Assembly (NCBI GenBank): GCA_030220185.1
Contig: JASPKZ010007555.1
Coordinates: 1,002,501-1,066,500 of the forward strand
DNA length: 64,000 bases
Direction of reading: 5' to 3'
DNA from: Diploptera punctata
Lineage: Eukaryota > Arthropoda > Insecta > Blattodea > Blaberidae
Position 1 is the first letter of the stretch. Each line of letters starts with the position of its first letter. Positions 44,400 through 57,085 of this stretch are shown piece by piece. The notes under the pieces are model-generated. The model made no database searches. It worked only from the letters and a program-made list of their open reading frames with translations, and was not told the origin of the DNA. A program made the position numbers and the translations under genes.

Positions 44400-45384
44400 A
44401 TAGCATAACATAAGTCATTCAAGCGATTCAAAGCATGTATCATAACACACGAATTCGAATAGAAATAAATAATCAAATCAGCAACTCAGATAGACTAATA
44501 TCCCAAGGTGTAAAACAAGGCTGTCCATTTTCCCCTCTTCTATTTAATTTATATTTGAATGAAATCATAAAATTATGGCAAAACCAATCACAATCACACT
44601 TTATGATTGATGGTCTACTACTCAACACATTAATGTATGCAGATGATCAAGTAATATTGGCTACTTCTGAAGATCACCTACAAAGAGCAGTACATAGATT
44701 GTGAAATATAACCCAAGATTATAATTTACAAATTTCGGTGAGTAAGACAAAAACTATGGCGTTTCAAGGGAAAATACCGATACGAACTAAAATTGTTATT
44801 AACAACAATATAATAGAACAAGTTAATAACTTTACTTATCTTGGCTGCAATCTTTCCTACGACACATGTAAAGACATAGACATAAAATTGGTCAAATTTC
44901 AAAAACTTATAGGAACAATAAAAAGCATCTTTTCCGAAAAGTACGTCCAGATACAATTCTAAAATTTTATAAAACAATGGCTCTTCCAACTCTACTTTAT
45001 GGTTCTGAAACCTGGACTCTTACTACAGGTAAATTAAATAGGATAGTAGCTGCAGAAATGAAGTTATTAAGATCTTTAGCGGGTTATACACTTTATGATC
45101 ACATACGTAATGAAGATATCCGCAAAGCTCTCAACACACCAGCAATAACTGAAATCATTCAAAAATATCAAAATAATTGGCATGATCACCTTCTGAGAAT
45201 GCCAAACAATAGACTACCTCTGCAACTATTGAACTACAGACCCACAGGGCGAAGAGACCCAGGAAGACCTAAGAAGAGATGGAGGGATCAATTTCTTTCC
45301 TGAAGCGGAACAGGCCAAGGGCCTAATCCATGACTGCCATTGATCATGATGTCATTGATGTATTCACAGTAATATAATGTACGG
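44400..45384 (+). mobile_element. Second LINE family, 5'-truncated RT and C-terminus
   Basis: Joins the 3' UTR of the I-group LINE near 44400 and ends near 45384, next to a Penelope-like fragment. Its C-terminal protein sequence is related to the insert at 31665-31968 (AAEMKLLRSLAGYTL against AAEMRFLRNISGYTL), so both belong to one family or to sister families. Clade is uncertain. Confidence 0.8.
44410..45303 (+). pseudogene. LINE reverse transcriptase, C-terminal half
   Basis: RT motifs: LISQGVKQGCPFSPLLFNLY, LNTLMYADDQVILATSED (catalytic YADD), a stop at 44702, then SVSKTKTMAFQGKIPIRTK and NNFTYLGCNLSYDT. A frameshift near 44940 precedes ALPTLLYGSETWTLTTGK, AAEMKLLRSLAGYTLYD, YQNNWHDHLLRMPNNR and GRRDPGRPKKRWRDQFLS, which ends at a TGA. 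The last frame is an intact C-terminus of the type found in many insect endonuclease-reverse transcriptases. N-terminal endonuclease is missing. Confidence 0.85.
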
Positions 45385-45438
45385 TTAAAAACTATAATAT
45401 AGTTACCTTGTAGGTCCGTCTCCTCAACTTAAGTTCTT

Positions 45439-45862
45439 TTAAAAATATGTAGGCCTTTCGGGACTAGTCCCATCATCAGCAGAATGCATTAGGTCCGTTC
45501 TTGTTGACCCTTGTTGAAGCACTGACTTGGTTGTGAGAATTTTGTACAGAGAATTGTGTGGATTAGGTGTGTATTCATTGAGAATCAGGTCGTTGTTGAT
45601 TTTTCTTAGGATTGCGATTTCCTTCAGTATATTTATTCTCGTTGGAATATTTTCTCTATGTACTATTGTGAGGGTGTTATCGATGTTATGCATATGGTGT
45701 CCAGCTTGAATTACATGTTTTGCGTAACTTGATTTTCCTCCATTGTAAATGAAATCTCTGAAATATTCCTTGAAACTAATGTTGAAGCTTCTGTTAGTTT
45801 TCCAATGTAGAATTTATTGCAGTCTGTACATGTTAATTTGTAGATGCCTTTATTGTCGAATT
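45439..45862 (-). pseudogene. GIY-YIG endonuclease C-terminus of Penelope-like protein
   Basis: The GIY (GIYKL) and YIG (FYIG) motifs are 10 residues apart with CTDC between, matching the Cys-linked form of Penelope GIY-YIG domains. Frame breaks just after FYIG. The downstream part in 45439-45693 is open and ends in the terminal repeat. Confidence 0.75.
45456..45479 (-). ncRNA. Hammerhead-like motif of second Penelope-like element
   Basis: CTGATGA, one T, palindromic stem GGGACTAGTCCC, then GAAA. Same architecture as 39601-39635, including the single extra base before stem II. Confidence 0.45.
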
Positions 45863-45965
45863 CATCTATGTTACTAGTATCCATTGATGTATTATATTAA
45901 AACAAAGCATGTAATATTACTCTGTAATGAGGCATGCTGAGGTATTCATAAAGAGAAAAAAAATT

Positions 45966-48900
45966 ACACACACATACATACCACAACACATACACACATA
46001 CACATAGACATACATACACATAAACATACACACATACACACACCGCACACATACACACCACAAACACATACACACAAACACATAAACATACACACACATA
46101 TACACACCACACACATGCACACAAACAAATCACACAAACATACACACACATAAACATACACACACATACACACCACACACACATACGCACACACATAAAC
46201 ATACACACTCTTACACACAACACACATAAATACACATACACACATACACACCACTAATACATACTATTACACACACCACACACATATACACACGTTCCCA
46301 CCTTACACATACACGCACACCCACACACATACACACACCTTACCCACACCACACACACATACACACATCACATACAAATACACACCACAAACACCAGACG
46401 CACACACATACACATAAACATACAAACACATACACACAACACACATACACACCACACACACACCACACACACATACACATACACACCACTAATACATACA
46501 CATACATACACCACACACATACCACCTATACCACATGCACACAACCTTTCACATACAACACACATACTCACCACACACACAGATACACACATACACACAC
46601 CTAACACACACCACACACATACACATACACACATATACACCACACACACACTTACAAATACACACACTCTATCACCCACACACACACACACACACACACG
46701 CACATTACACAACCCATAGACACAATCAACAACACACCACCAACACATACAGCACACCTTAACGCACACAGCACACATAAACATTACACACATACACATA
46801 CACAACATAAACATACACACATACACAACACACACATGTACACAACATACACCACCACACACACAGTTACACAACACTTACACACCACCCACATAGAACC
46901 ACACCCACCACATACACATACACATACACTACACACCACACACATATACACATACACACATACACATCACACACACAGCACACACATATATACACATACA
47001 CACGCATACACACCACACACACTCCACGCACATAAACATTCACTTACACACATACACACACAAACACACATACACACCACACACGCAGTACGCACACATA
47101 CACATACACAAACATCCGCACCACACACATACACATACACCCATATACACACCACACACACATACACATACACACATTCATACCTCACCCTTTTACACAT
47201 GCACACACATACACATACATACACATACACACCACACACATAAACACATACATATACTCACACATACACACCACACACACAGCACACACACATATAAACA
47301 TACACATACACACACATACACACAACACACACATACACATACTCACACATACACACAACGCACATAAACACCACTCACACAGCACGCCACTTACAAATAC
47401 ACATACACAAACATACACACCACACACATACACACACTTCCACATACACACTCATACACACCACACACACACATACAACTACACACATACACACACGACA
47501 CACACAGCACACATGCACATACACACACACTCACACCACACACACATATACACCATACACCACGCACATACACAATACCAAACAAACATACACATACACA
47601 CACCAGACACATACACACAGACACGCACATACAAATACACACATACACTCACCACACACATACACACACCACACATATACACATAAACAAATCTACTCAT
47701 ACACCACCACACACATTACACACACCACATACAACACACACCAAATACACAACACCCTCACATTACACAACAACACAATACACACATACACAAATAACAC
47801 CCATACAATCACCACACACATACACACACCGCACAAATACACACCACTAGCACATACACATACACACTTATTCAAACACATCCTCACCACACACACCACA
47901 CACACATACACACCACTGTCACATACACAAACACACACCACCCACATATACAAATACACACACATCATACACATACACCACCATCCACACCACACACACA
48001 CCACACACATACACACACCACACACACATACTCATACACACACTACACACATACACATACACACATATACATCACATACACATATACACATCGCACACAC
48101 GCCTTATACACAAATCACACACACACATACACCCACATATACACCATACACATACACATTCTCACATATACACCACGCACACATGTAAATACACACAAAA
48201 ACACACCACACACATACACACACCACACACACATACACACACATTAACACCACACACACATACACCCACATACGCACCATACACACAGCACACACACCTA
48301 TACACATACACACACATAAACACTACATACACCACACACACATACACATTTACATACACACACATTCACACCTCACACACACACACCACACACGCATATA
48401 CACACACATACAAATACACACATACACACCACACACACATAGAAGTACACACAAACACACACACATCATACACACATACATACACACATACACACCATAC
48501 CCATACACACATCTCACACACACACACACATACACACACCACACACCATACAGTCACATACACCACACCCACACAGCATACACATATACACATACTCCAC
48601 CCATACACCCACACAACACATGTACATACAAGCAAATACACACCACATACATGACACACACACATTTACCCATACACCCACATACACACACACACCATAT
48701 ACACATACCACCACATAACACCACCCACACCGCACACAACCACGCACACATACACACACATTACACACACACAACCGTCACACACACCCACCACACACTC
48801 ACATGCACATTCACATACACACACATACACACCACACATACCATACACATACACGCACACCACACACATATACACACATACACACACCACATACACATAC

Positions 48901-49837
48901 ACACATACACACACCACACACACCACAGTACACACACATACACACCACACACACATGCAAACATCACACACACATACGTTCACACCACATACACATACAC
49001 AAATACACATACACACATACCCACACCACACCCACATACACACCACATACACATTCACACATCGCACCCACATACACACACAACACACACACACACAAAC
49101 ACACATACACTCACACTACACATACAAACACACATACACACATTACACACACATACACACATACACGAATACTCACACACTTACGCACATTCGCACACAC
49201 ATACACAAACACATACACACATACACACAACTAACACACATACGCACACGCACACATATACACATATAAACACTCATACACTCACATACACAAATACACA
49301 TATTCACACTCACGAACACACACGAACACACACACACACGAACACACTTACATGAACACACATAAACACGAACACACACACACACACGAACACACACACA
49401 AACACGAACCCACACACAGAACACACACACACGAACACATATACACACAAACGAGCACACGCACACACACAAGTATACACACACAAATGAACGCACATAA
49501 ACATACACACACACACACACACACTAGAGAGCATACGAACACACACACAAGAACACACACCCACGCAAACGAACCCACACACACGAAACAAACACACGTA
49601 CACACACGCACACACACACACGCCCGCGCACACACACGCTCGCACACGCACTCACATACACACACGCACACATGCACACACACGCACACACACGTACATA
49701 TACACACATACACGCGGACATAAACACGTGCACACACACTCGAACAGACGCACATACACGCGCGCGCACGCGCGCACACACGAACGCACGCATCTCGCAC
49801 GCCCGCATGTACGAACGCATGCACACACACACACAAC
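45966..49837. repeat. Giant CA-rich low-complexity block, right part
   Basis: CACACATA, CACCACACA and, towards the right end, CACGAACACAC and CGCG-containing variants, over about 3.9 kb. No stretch codes for a plausible protein despite many open frames. It ends in TA then LF of unit copy 6, so it is the other half of the expanded CA tract. Confidence 0.97.
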
Positions 49838-49861
49838 ATATATATATATATATATATATAT
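49838..49861. repeat. (TA)n microsatellite
   Basis: TA run between the CA block and LF of copy 6. Confidence 0.95.
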
Positions 49862-50162
49862 GTGTGTATTATAACTAAATTATTGACGTTGGGCAATGTA
49901 AGCTTAATATGACATAAGAAATATGTGTAGTTGCTAATACATGGCGTGCGCAGCTACACCTAAATAGATGATAATGCATTTTTTTCGTTTGCGTTTAGTT
50001 GAATAAGGAAAAGGAAGAATAAATATAAATTTATATTCTTATATTTTTAGATACCCCGTGCTGATTACCCGTCGTTTCCCAGAAATTTACGGATCCCGAT
50101 TTTCTTGCCATTAATAAAAGACAAAAATATGTAGACATTTTGAGTTATCCTTACAGCATAAA

Positions 50163-50163
<1 letters not shown>

Positions 50164-50209
<46 letters not shown>

Positions 50210-50559
50210 CTTTATTTATTCTGGTAGAGTTAAGGCCATAAGGCCTTCTTTTCCACTGAACCAGCACAAATAGAAATAAATATTTGACAAATATAGATAT
50301 ACACTATACTAATTACAAACAGTTAAAGATACATTAAATGTAGCAATGTAAATTTCATGTACAAACAATATTGTATATGATAATAACAATAATAATATTT
50401 ACGATAATAATAATAAAAATATTGATAATAGTAATATAATATAAATATAATAAATTATACGAGAAACACCAATTAATATATATATATATATATATACCTT
50501 ACACTGGGTAATAAGTCGAGGTTAGAGCATATGTAAATTTAGATTTCTTTTAAAAGATG
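50164..50559 (-). mobile_element. Jockey/CR1-like LINE 3' end, antisense
   Basis: An ATA/AAT tail at 50164-50205 is followed by the complement of the LINE 3' end seen at 31985-32340 (TTTATTCTGG, AAGGCCATAAGGCC, TACACTGGGTAAT). It extends past the site where the 30460 copy carries an insert: here TCTAAATTTACATATGCTC is uninterrupted. Junction with the arm at 50559 shares a TTTTAAAAGAT word. Confidence 0.88.
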
Positions 50560-50866
50560 CGGAAATATCTGTAGAACTTCCTGATATATTCAATTCTGTG
50601 TACAGTAGCAATTATGTGTATTTGTTATGGTTTAGGCAGCGTAAGCAATTTAAGGGTAAGAAAGGGACTTTTCAAGGTTTTCACTACAAATGGTGTTTTT
50701 TTAGTGTGTAGGTTTGAGTATCTCAAATTTCTTATAGCCCTACGTTCATTCCGGCAAACTCCTGAGCATTTTGAAAAAAAAAAAGAAAGAAAAAAAAACA
50801 TCACAATCGGATCAACGGCATGGCCGCCGATAAAGTACGGACAAACATTCATGTTATATATTGGAT

Positions 50867-50870
<4 letters not shown>

Positions 50871-50909
<39 letters not shown>

Positions 50910-50917
50910 AAGTAGTA
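50871..50917. repeat. (GTA)n microsatellite
   Basis: About 15 repeats with a GAA interruption at the loop entrance of copy 6. Confidence 0.95.
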
Positions 50918-52077
50918 AAGTATATTTTTTCCTATCGTTCGTATTTATTAAATAAATGGAAAATTAATTGTGCATAAATGATGTATTTGTGACAAAACTT
51001 ATAAAAAATGTGCTAGAATTTATATTTTCAAATCCTTTTCAATATTTTATTATAAATAAAAATTCAAAATTATTGATTGTGACTACTTCTTTGGTAAATC
51101 AATTTTACTTAGATAACTGTTTTATTTAAAAAAGAATGCTTTTAAAAAAAAAATGATTTTATTCAAGAGTTATATATAGAATGAAAGTATTTCTATATTA
51201 ATATATATAAATGAATGTTTTGTCTGTTTGTAGGTTTGTTTACTCGTACTTTATGTGAGGACAGACCGTTGATCCGATTCTGACGGTGTTTTCTGCAAAA
51301 TGTCAGGAGATTCACGGCTCTAAAAGTGTTGTGATACTCAACTCCTACATCCTTAGAAATCGGCCTTTGTTGTAAAAAACGTGAAAAATGTAGCCCTTTG
51401 AACGCTTAAATGGCTCACGCTGCATACACCATAAAAATTCACAAAATTAATGTAGGCTACACAGAATTGAATATTTCAAAAACCTCTATAAAAAAAGTCC
51501 GCGACAGCATATGTTTATCTCTCACGGATATAAGATAATAGTTAAAATTAAAATGTACCAGTAGGCAGGTGCCGTCGTCCTCAACTTTGTTAAAATGGTG
51601 TATATAAAATGAATTCACCTCAACGGAATTTGATATGCATTTTATTAGTGTTGACTCTTACAGATAACTCACAACAGCCATTTTTGTCTTTCATTGATGC
51701 CAAGAAGATCGAGAAAAGTTCGTAGATACTTGTGCAAGCATAGCAGCACATGGCGGGTATTCTATTCCATATAACTCACAATAACGGATTTTGTCTTTCA
51801 ACTCTTTTATGCCAAGAAGGTCGGGACGAGTAGATTCCCGAGTAACGCCGGATAATCAGCACGGGTTGTCTAAAAAGTATAAATTTATAATTGATTTTCT
51901 TTTCACTTATTCAACTAAACATAAAAAAGTACATTAATTTTCATTTATTTAGGCGTAACAGCGCACACCACTTATAGGCTAGTAAATAATAAAAAATACT
52001 CACATTTACTTCCATTATGCCTCGACGTAGATAGGACATTGACGGGTCGGAGTGAGAGACAAACAAAGAAAAAGGGA

Positions 52078-52082
<5 letters not shown>

Positions 52083-52125
<43 letters not shown>

Positions 52126-52127
52126 CA
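52083..52127. repeat. (TA)n microsatellite
   Basis: TA run that receives SINE-A copy 4. Confidence 0.95.
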
Positions 52128-52456
52128 ATCTATCCATAGTAATTGTGCCCGAGGGCAGGTCTTTCACTGCAAACATAACATTTTCATGCTATGCTTTGCA
52201 GCTTTGCTAGGGAATTATAGGTGTGGTAGCTTCCCGTTGCTTTCCACACCGATGAAGGATGATTATGATAATGATGACGATAATGGCCGGATGATTTTTG
52301 GGGACCGTTGGGCCCTAAACTTCCTGACATTTGTCTTACAGGTGTGGAAAAATCCCGGAAAAAACCTCAACGAAGATCCTGTCCCTACCGGGAATCGAAC
52401 CAGTGCCCGCTGCGTGACAAGGCAGCAAGCTACTTCGAGACCACAGCGGTGGACTT
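52128..52456 (-). mobile_element. SINE-A copy 4
   Basis: Complement of the SINE-A layout: CTATCCATAGTAATT, CCCGAGGGCAGGTC, GTAGCTTCCCGTTGCTTTCC, CTTACAGGTG, GGGAATCGAACC and CTTCGAGACCACAGCGGTGG. Lies in a TA tract. Confidence 0.9.
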
Positions 52457-52469
52457 ATATATATTTAAA

Positions 52470-52921
52470 AATAACAAGCAGGAATATATTTATTTCAATA
52501 TTACGTTTGTAATTAGATCAACATATTTGTTTCTAAAAATAGATAAAGGAGAACATTTCATATTATATATTTCAATTTATTATAATGTGTATGCAGTTAC
52601 CTTTCAAATGTGAACCGTACAACACGTAATATTTTTCCAAACATTTAATCTATGATAAATATGGCATTTCTAAGTGTATTTATTATTTACCTGATAAAGG
52701 AAGAGTTGCGCATTATTCATTCTACAAATTTACGGTTATAAATATATTTAATCTGTCAAATATTTATATTTAACAAATTCGAATTAAAAAACTTACTTTT
52801 TCAATTTCACATGGTGTTGCTCAGCAACGTAAGTAATTTATTACGTCAACATTTTTGTTATTGCTTTTTTACGAAGTTTATATTTTTAATAAAAACGTTA
52901 AATGTTGCTTAGCTGAAATAT
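52470..52921 (+). repeat. S spacer, copy 6
   Basis: Starts AATAACAAGCAGGAATA. It carries the variant TTTCTAAAAATAGATAAAGG, shared only with the S piece at 60018. The hairpin word near 52817 is TGTTGCTCAGCAACG: both flanking bases and loop changed, stem mostly kept. Confidence 0.87.
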
Positions 52922-52942
52922 TTATGGTATTTATTAAATCAA

Positions 52943-52993
52943 TGCACACACGCACACACATACGCATATATATATATATGTGTGTGTGTGTGT
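52943..52993. repeat. (CA)n(TA)n(GT)n compound microsatellite
   Basis: Short CA with CACG, then TA, then GT: a normal-size example of the tract that is hugely expanded between 34179 and 49837. Confidence 0.92.
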
Positions 52994-54419
52994 TATAATT
53001 AAATTGTTTACGTTGGATAATGTAAGCTTAATATGACTTGATATGGAATATATATTAGCTAATACTTGAAGTGCGCTGCTACATATAAATAGATGATAAT
53101 GTGTTTCTTTTTTGTATTTAGTTGAATAAGGAATAGGAAAAATGTACATAAATTTAATTCTTATTATTTTTAGATAAACCGTCCGGAAATCTACGGATCC
53201 CGATTTTCTTGGCATCAACAAAAAAAAAAGGATAATTTGAGTTATTCTTAGAAGATAACAACATATGCTGTCGCGGACATTTCTGTATAGTTTTTTTAGA
53301 TATTCAATTCTGCGTACAGTAGTAATTTTGTGTATTTGTTATGGGTTAGGCAGCGTAAGCCATTTAACGGTAAATAAAAGGAGTCTCACGTTTTACACTA
53401 CAAAGGATGTTTCTTTAAGGGTGTAGGAGTAGAGTATCTCAACTCTCGTATAGTTTTCTTTCGTAACAAAGCGATAACAAAATGAACATTTTGCAAAAAA
53501 AAAAAAACAAAAAAAAAAGAAACATCACAATTAGATCAACTGTATGGCCGTGCATAAAGTACGAAAAAACAAACATTCATTTTTATATATTAGATGAAGT
53601 AGTAGTAGTCGTAGAAGTATACATTTTCCTATCGTTCGCATTATTGAAATAAATAAAAAAATAATATGTATAAATGATGTATTTGTGGCAAAACTTAAAA
53701 AACGATGTGCTAGAATTTCGGCCGCTGTGCGACCTCTAGTAAATAATAAATATGAAAAAGTTTGTATTTAAATATCAATTTTAATACATAAATATAAATA
53801 AAAAAAACAAACCGGTCATTTTTTGTACTTGGTGAGTAAATTAATTTTACTTAGATAACGGGTTTTTGTAAAAAAGGATGCTTTTTAACAAATTTATTTT
53901 ATTCAAGAATTATATAGGAAAAACGTACCTCTATATTGTATATATCTAATATATAAAAAAATGAGTGCTTGTTTGTTCATACTTTATGCGTGGCCGTACC
54001 ATTGATCCTATTGTGATGTTTTTTTTTGCAAAATGTTCAGGATATTACCGGGATGAACAGAAGGTATAAAAGAGTTCTGATACTCAAAGCCTACACCCTT
54101 AAAAATCGCCCTTTGTACTGAAAAATGTGGCAAATAAATCTCATAGGACGCTTAAATGGCTAACGCTGCCTAAACCATAACAAATACTCAAAATTAATGT
54201 ACTTAAATTTGAATATCTCAAAAACCTCTACAAAATGTCTGCGACAGCATACGTTTATCTCTTACGGATATAAGATATAAGTTAAAAAGTTAAAATGTAC
54301 CTGTTGGCAGGTGCCGACGTCCTCAAATTTGTTTAAATGTTATTTACAAAATTAATTCATCTCAACGGATTTTGATATGCATTCTATTAGTATTGACTCT
54401 TACGGATAACTCACAAGAG

Positions 54420-55607
54420 AGCGATTCCATGAAAATGTCATACCGAGGTGAAAATTTTGAAACTGACGCAGGAATAATTTTGTTGATGTAATATATATCT
54501 GTAAATATCAAATTTTATAATTCTATAAGAAAATGTTTCAAATGTGCATTATTTTAATCTAATAATAGCGGTAGAACTTGTCATATTCCAAACCTGAAAA
54601 AAATACGCAAAATTTTACCAATTTCTTGTTTAATGATTTGGTCGTATGAATTCGTTTTATTTCACAACATATTTTGTTAAACCATACTTTGGTACTCCTT
54701 GGTCGTAAATTAAACAATATTAATTGGATTCTAATATTATATTTACCTTAAAGCTGTCCTATAGTTGTTAACTGTAAGTTATGGTCTGTCAGTCACAGAA
54801 AACGGATAAAAATTACTGTACACAACATAATAATTGATCGATTAAAATTTCTTCTTGGATTCTACGTTATCGGTACACAACTAACGAAAAAGTATAGATG
54901 ACATTTTCCTGTAAAGTCATTATTTTTCCCGCTGGAGTCCCGTGACTGACTGACTTTTTGTCCCGTCACTTATATTGCTAATGCGCTTAACGCAGTCAGT
55001 TGCTTGCTGGACTCCGCTGTGTATTAACATAAACATGGTTTAGGAAATCTGGTAGACTGTTCGGCTCAGCTGTTTCATAAAATAATTACTGGCCCTTCTT
55101 CTGTGACAATTTGAGCTAAAGGCAGTCAGCGGAAGGATTTAAATGTAGAGTAATTACATGAAAATGTCATACCGATGTGAAAATTTTGAAATTGGCGCAG
55201 GAGTAATTTTTTCGATGAGATATTTTTTTGCAGATGAAATTTTCCGATTATAGAAGATAATGTCTGAAATACGGATTATTTTGGTCTAAATTAATAGTAG
55301 AACATGATATATTCCGAAACCTGAAAACACATGCAAATTTAAAAGAAATTTTGTTTTACGATTTCATTGTATAAACTGGTTTTGATTCACCGACTCTTTT
55401 GATATACCATATTTCGGTCCTTCCTGATCATAAATGTAATACTAATAATTGTATTATAATATTCTAGATAATTAAAATGCGCCCGATAATTATTAAGGGC
55501 AAGCTACAGTCAGTCACATAAAACATACAAAAATTATTGTACACAATACGATAATTGATGGATCCAAATTTCCTCTGGGATTCTACGTTATCGGTAAAGT
55601 AATTACG
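54420..55607 (+). repeat. Diverged direct repeats 729 bp apart
   Basis: Both copies share CATGAAAATGTCATACCGA, GTGAAAATTTTGAAA, CAGTCACA, TGTACACAA, TAATTGAT and TTCTACGTTATCGGTA in the same order. First copy 54420-54885, second 55149-55607. Confidence 0.85.
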
Positions 55608-56439
55608 TTAATTATATTAATTACATTTTTATATTTTTATTAATGACATTTAAATAATTCCTCATTATGCGATTCTTTAATATGTATGTTATTAAGTGAG
55701 TGGAATTAAAAACAATGCGCGGTTCTTATGTGTTAGAAAATATGTGTGTGGGAGTCCTTGAACGTGATAGGTTCTCGCATTAGTTTGACCTTTGACATGC
55801 CATGTGTGTCGTATTGTCGGGGATCCATAGTGCGATGTTGCCACATTGTGCTTGCATTCACTTTGTGAAACAGAGTCATGCTTGTTAATTGCAAAAACAG
55901 TTTTAAATCATATGAAGTTTCTTATATAAAAATACAATTGGCGTGGAGTATATGTGATTAAGTATGTATAACCTGTAGTGTAAAATACAATTATTATTGG
56001 GTGTAGCGTCAGTGGAAACCAACAGAGTGAAAGTATGTATGACAACGCTGTACTATGTGCGCCACGTGGAAACAATCAGTCATAAAGTAAGATTTCGCGC
56101 ATTGTAAGAGATTTCTTTAGATTGTTTAGTTTAAAAATAGAACTCATGTCAGCAATATAATTTGTAATCAGTTGCTTTGAAAGAATTATAACAGACTTTT
56201 CCACATTTAAATAAAAAACAATTAATAATTTGTATACTGTACTTTTTCGTTAATTTTTTTGTCTTTGTAGTTGATACGCGTGAAAGTTAATTTTAGTGTT
56301 CTGGAACGAACAATGCAAATTCCATGTCGGCATTTTTATTTATTTTAATGGTTCAATCTGTTAACAGCATCAGATAAGTTTTAATCAGTTAATATGGATG
56401 TAATAAAATTATACTCATGTTAGGCATATTTAACTATAG
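55608..56439. other. Unclassified part of the insert
   Basis: No frame, repeat or known motif recognised. Confidence 0.4.
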
Positions 56440-56600
56440 AGAAGGCCCTTTGTTGTTAAGAAATGATACACGGTAACCAAGTTAAATAATTTATTTAATT
56501 AATTTGTTAACATGTCTGAAGAAGGTACAGTGTACCGAAACAGCTGTCACTGAATTATATAACAAATATGAAAATCAAATAAAACTACGTTTTATTTTTA
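56440..56600 (+). mobile_element. Penelope-like terminal fragment with hammerhead-like motif
   Basis: CTGAAGA (56516-56522), one A, stem GGTAC (56524-56528) pairing with GTACC (56532-56536), then GAAA (56537-56540), followed by AATAAAACTACG. This is the same end architecture as the two Penelope-like elements at 37610 and 45385. No protein-coding part is attached. Confidence 0.5.
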
Positions 56601-56756
56601 TTTAATTAATAAATATGGATTTTCATCAAGTAAACACCAACTCAATTGATAATTTATTTAATATTTTACAGCATACCAAATTGTACATTTCCTATACATG
56701 ATAAAAGGAGTGAAGTTCTTTATTCATCTCCATATTATCGCTTTTTATATATTATC

Positions 56757-57085
56757 CATCCATAATAATTCTGCCCGAGGGCAGGTCTTTCACTGCAATC
56801 ATAATATTTTCATGCTGTGCTTGCAGCTTTACTAGGGAACTGTAGATGTGGTAGCTTCCCGTTGCTTTCCACACCGGTGAAGGATGATGATGATGATGAT
56901 AAGGAAGATGATGGCCATATGGTTTCGGGGACCGTTTGGGCCTTAAAGTTTTCTTGACATTTGTCTTACAGGTGAGGAAAAACCCCGATGAAAACCTCAC
57001 CTAGAAAAACTGTCCCGACCGGGGATCGAACCCGGGCCCGCTGCGTGACAAGGCAGCACGCTACCTCGAGACCACAGCGGTGCAC
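56757..57085 (-). mobile_element. SINE-A copy 5
   Basis: Complement of the SINE-A layout: ATCCATCCATAATAATT, GCCCGAGGGCAGGTC, TTCCCGTTGCTTTCCACAC, CTTACAGGTGAGG, GGGGATCGAACCCGGGC and CCTCGAGACCACAGCGG. It is nested in the unclassified insert. Confidence 0.9.

Larger units (their letters stand above)
45385..45895 (-). mobile_element. Second Penelope-like element, 3' fragment
   Basis: On the minus strand: a GIY-YIG start near 45850 (GIYKLTCTDCNKFYIG), a shift, a KHVIQAGHHMHNIDNTL stretch, TRINILKEIAILRKINNDLI and EYTPNPHNSLYKIL. It then reaches a hammerhead-like motif (45456-45479). The RT is lost by truncation. Family differs from the element at 37610. It lies between the second LINE and the resumed CA block. 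Confidence 0.85.
49862..52078 (+). repeat. Foldback unit copy 6
   Basis: LF 49862-49928, outer left arm from 49929, inner left arm 50050-50163 and 50560-50870 around a LINE 3' end. (GTA)n 50871-50917, loop to 51194, right arm 51200-51870, outer right arm to 51981, RF to 52078. Confidence 0.87.

Noticed and set aside
45897..49896. Cys/Val-rich frames on the minus strand of the right CA block
   Set aside because: Same cause: CA/GT repeats lack stop codons in several frames.
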